Program-made: the position numbers and the translations under genes
In this document: positions 22,146 through 24,107 of the stretch, piece after piece
How the letters are laid out: each line of letters starts with the position of its first letter
Position numbering within the stretch: position 1 is the stretch's first letter
Assembly: GCF_000220395.1 (NCBI RefSeq)
Contig: NW_004086695.1
Coordinates: 1 to 24,107 of the forward strand
Direction: 5' to 3'
From: Ichthyophthirius multifiliis
Lineage: Eukaryota; Ciliophora; Oligohymenophorea; Hymenostomatida
Length of the DNA: 24,107 bases
The notes under the pieces: generated by a model
The model's input: the letters and a program-made list of their open reading frames with translations, nothing else
Told to the model about the DNA's origin: nothing
Database searches by the model: none

Positions 22146-23860
22146 ATGTTTAAACATCTTGAAAGTAACGAAATTCCAATTTAACTAGATGACTTACCAA
22201 ATTTTAGAATAAAGATTCCCCTAAAAGATATATTTGCCAGTGACCTTTAATGCACTACCCAAGAAGGTTAAATTAACGTCGCACATAAATTTATTTAATA
22301 ATTGGAAACATTAATGAAAGAAAATACAAAAGATTCTGACAGTTTATTAATTTTATATGATTACCAATTTAATAAAATATGTCAAACTGTTTTTAAAGAT
22401 TCTTTATGGCCAGTCCCACATGTAATAGAAAATGTTAAAGAAATAGAATCGAACTTGATATATAAACTCTTTACAATGAATTATGTTATAGACACGCCCT
22501 TACTCGTTTAGCAAATAATTTCGATGTTGATTTAGTTAAAGAGCTTGGGAAAACTATTCTGAAATCTTTGACACTATTACAAATTCCTAAAGTGAATTTC
22601 CTCTTCCCACCCCTTGGATTTGGGACATAATTGACGAATATATTTATTAATTTTACATAGCTTGTAGATGGAGAAGATCTCTCAAATAAGACGATGAGAA
22701 GCTTAAACTTATTCTTCAAGGCACTAATTAATAAGACGAATAAGAATTCTGGAATCTGAAACAATCATTTAAACATTTCAAAACCTAATTTAACGCTCTA
22801 AATAATTCAAGACAAGAAACTTTTAGCCCCTGAAACATCCAGAATAACTACTTCTTAATATTTCGGATATTATTCACTTATTGGATTACTGCGTATTCAC
22901 GTCCTTGTCGGAGATTACGAAAGTGCCGTAAAAGACATAGAAGCAATATCTTTGGAATCATTAGTTATTTTTTCGAAATCAATCCCAGCCTACTTATCTT
23001 TATTTTACTACGGAGGATTTGCATATTTAATGACCGGAAGTCAAAAAAAATAATCAAAAAAAGTAATATATATATATATATATAAATAAAGGTATAGAGA
23101 AGCTGTAAAAATATTCGAAAGCGCATGTTTAATGATGAATAAATACAAAAGCTTTTTAACAAAATCATTTTAATATGAAAACATAATGAAATAATTAGAA
23201 AAAACAGTATGTTTATTCGCCATAGCCCTCTCCTTTGCACCAAATAAGGATTCAGAAGCGATTCTATGGCTTTTTAAAGACATTTAATTGCGTTCATCTA
23301 AACAAAACTAGAACACAAAAGAAAAGTTAACAGAAAAATATGAAAAACTTAAAAAGTTTGACACTTAGACTTTCTTTGATTTCTTCAGTAATGGATGTCC
23401 TAAAATTATTACCCCAATTAAAGATATTAATGACTTCGTTTAAATGTAAAATAAATATGTTGCAGACCTTGTTAATATAACAAGAGATAGTCTTTTCAAA
23501 GGATTTTAATAAAGTTAGATTATTAATAATATTACTGAAGTTTTAAAATTGTATACTAGAATTAATGTAAAAAAAGCAGCTAATTTACTAAAAATAACTT
23601 CTGAAGAATTAATTGGATATATTAAAACTTATTAAAAAATGAACAAGTAAGAATTAAATACTTAATCTGCTTTTGAATAAACTATTTTAGCTATATTTAT
23701 GGTACCTATTAATTCTTTACAGTTCGAAATTCAAGGTGAAACTATAATTATTAATGAAATTATATTAAAAAATGATTATGCAGAATAATTTTAAAAAATG
23801 AATAAAAAACAAAAGAAATAGAACAAGAAATTATATTATTAAAATGAAATATTTTGTTGA
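22146..23860 (+). CDS. EIF3L: Translation initiation factor eIF3 subunit L, with three apparent frame changes
   Basis: PCI-type subunit of eIF3, which helps assemble the 43S pre-initiation complex. The order of conserved segments follows human eIF3L. HKFIQQL and VFKDSLWP come first, then TLYNELCYRHALTRL, SWENYSEIFDTI and PWIWDIIDEYIYQF. The core is YFGYYSLIGLLRIHVLVGDY, then KDIEAIS and YYGGFAYLM. YREAVKIFESACLMMNKYK, LFAIALSFAP and FSNGCPKIITP lead to LKLYTRINVKKAANLL. These segments lie in different frames: frame 0 to about 22450, frame 2 to about 22540, frame 1 to about 22827, then frame 2 to the TGA. No GT-AG intron explains the changes at about 22450, 22540 and 22830. A TA run at 23066-23084 reads through in frame as a short IYIYIY insert. 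Codons stay conserved throughout, so base-call errors seem likelier than long-term decay; a young pseudogene is possible. The start is the first ATG after the spacer. Confidence 0.82.
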
Positions 23861-24037
23861 TTTATTTTATATAATAAATATTATTTTTATAAAAAATATA
23901 ATAAATAAATTAATAAAAAAAAGCAAATAAAATTAAAAAATTATATAATTAATTTTTATATATAAATTAAAATATTAAATATATATATAAATTAAAAATA
24001 ATTATTATGTTAAAAATACAAAAATAATTATAATAAT

Positions 24038-24079
<42 letters not shown>

Positions 24080-24107
24080 TAATAATAATAATTATAAATA
24101 AAAAAAA
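23861..24107. other. 3' flank of eIF3L ending in an AAT-rich repeat
   Basis: A+T-rich DNA after the eIF3L stop, with no coding signal. It runs into a trinucleotide repeat and the window ends. Confidence 0.6.
24040..24094. repeat. (AAT)n trinucleotide repeat
   Basis: An AAT/TAA run of more than 12 units with one or two interruptions, close to the end of the window. It lies outside any coding region. Confidence 0.85.

Noticed and set aside
23063-23091. Possible 29-nt intron in eIF3L
   Set aside because: Splicing would put the conserved YREAVKIF block out of frame, whereas read-through keeps it.
22486-23243. Minus-strand open frames opposite eIF3L
   Set aside because: The plus strand carries recognisable eIF3L motifs across this interval; the antisense frames have no protein-like features.
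1-24107. tRNA, snRNA or telomerase RNA genes
   Set aside because: No B-box (GGTTCNANNCC) sequence, U6-like ends or telomeric template sequence were noticed by eye; a covariance-model scan was not possible.
1-24107. Virus-like or retroelement remnants
   Set aside because: No reverse transcriptase, integrase or capsid-like motifs and no long terminal repeats were seen; repeats here are simple-sequence runs.

Overview
This window reads as nuclear (macronuclear-type) DNA of an oligohymenophorean ciliate. Every recognisable protein is continuous only if TAA and TAG are read as glutamine and TGA is the sole stop. Genes are separated by extremely A+T-rich DNA and are cut by short GT-AG introns of about 40 to 160 nt. 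The extreme A+T bias fits Ichthyophthirius multifiliis or a close relative better than Tetrahymena, but species is an inference.

Layout. 1-244 is 3' flank. 245-1175 (-) encodes the Fe-S co-chaperone HSCB. About 1 kb of spacer separates it from a divergent gene, 2171-4529 (+), for the TFIIH helicase XPB/ERCC3. On the minus strand follow a small secreted cysteine-rich protein (5018-5275) and a B-box-like, coiled-coil, WD40 protein (5573-7480). A spacer of about 2.9 kb (7481-10366) has no convincing gene. The right half is all plus strand: a PWWP-domain chromatin protein (10367-12336), an SF-assemblin/beta-giardin family protein (12651-13555), thiamine pyrophosphokinase (14096-14890), a METTL21/FAM86-type methyltransferase (15225-15914), the 5'-3' exoribonuclease XRN1 (16560-21130) and translation initiation factor eIF3 subunit L (22146-23860).

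The genes are mostly unrelated housekeeping functions: Fe-S assembly, transcription/repair, RNA decay, translation, cofactor synthesis and cytoskeleton. No operon logic is implied; each has its own A+T-rich flanks. No tRNA, rRNA, CRISPR array, virus-like element or intact transposon was recognised.

Points worth a second look are the secreted 8-cysteine protein with an Arg6 tail, and a six-unit repeat in the PWWP protein that writes out SUMO-consensus IKEE motifs. Apparent frame changes also occur in three of the ten genes: WD40 and PWWP in homopolymers, eIF3L at three places. These look more like base-calling errors than decay in the first two, but are less clear in eIF3L. All splice sites and translations were worked out by eye.
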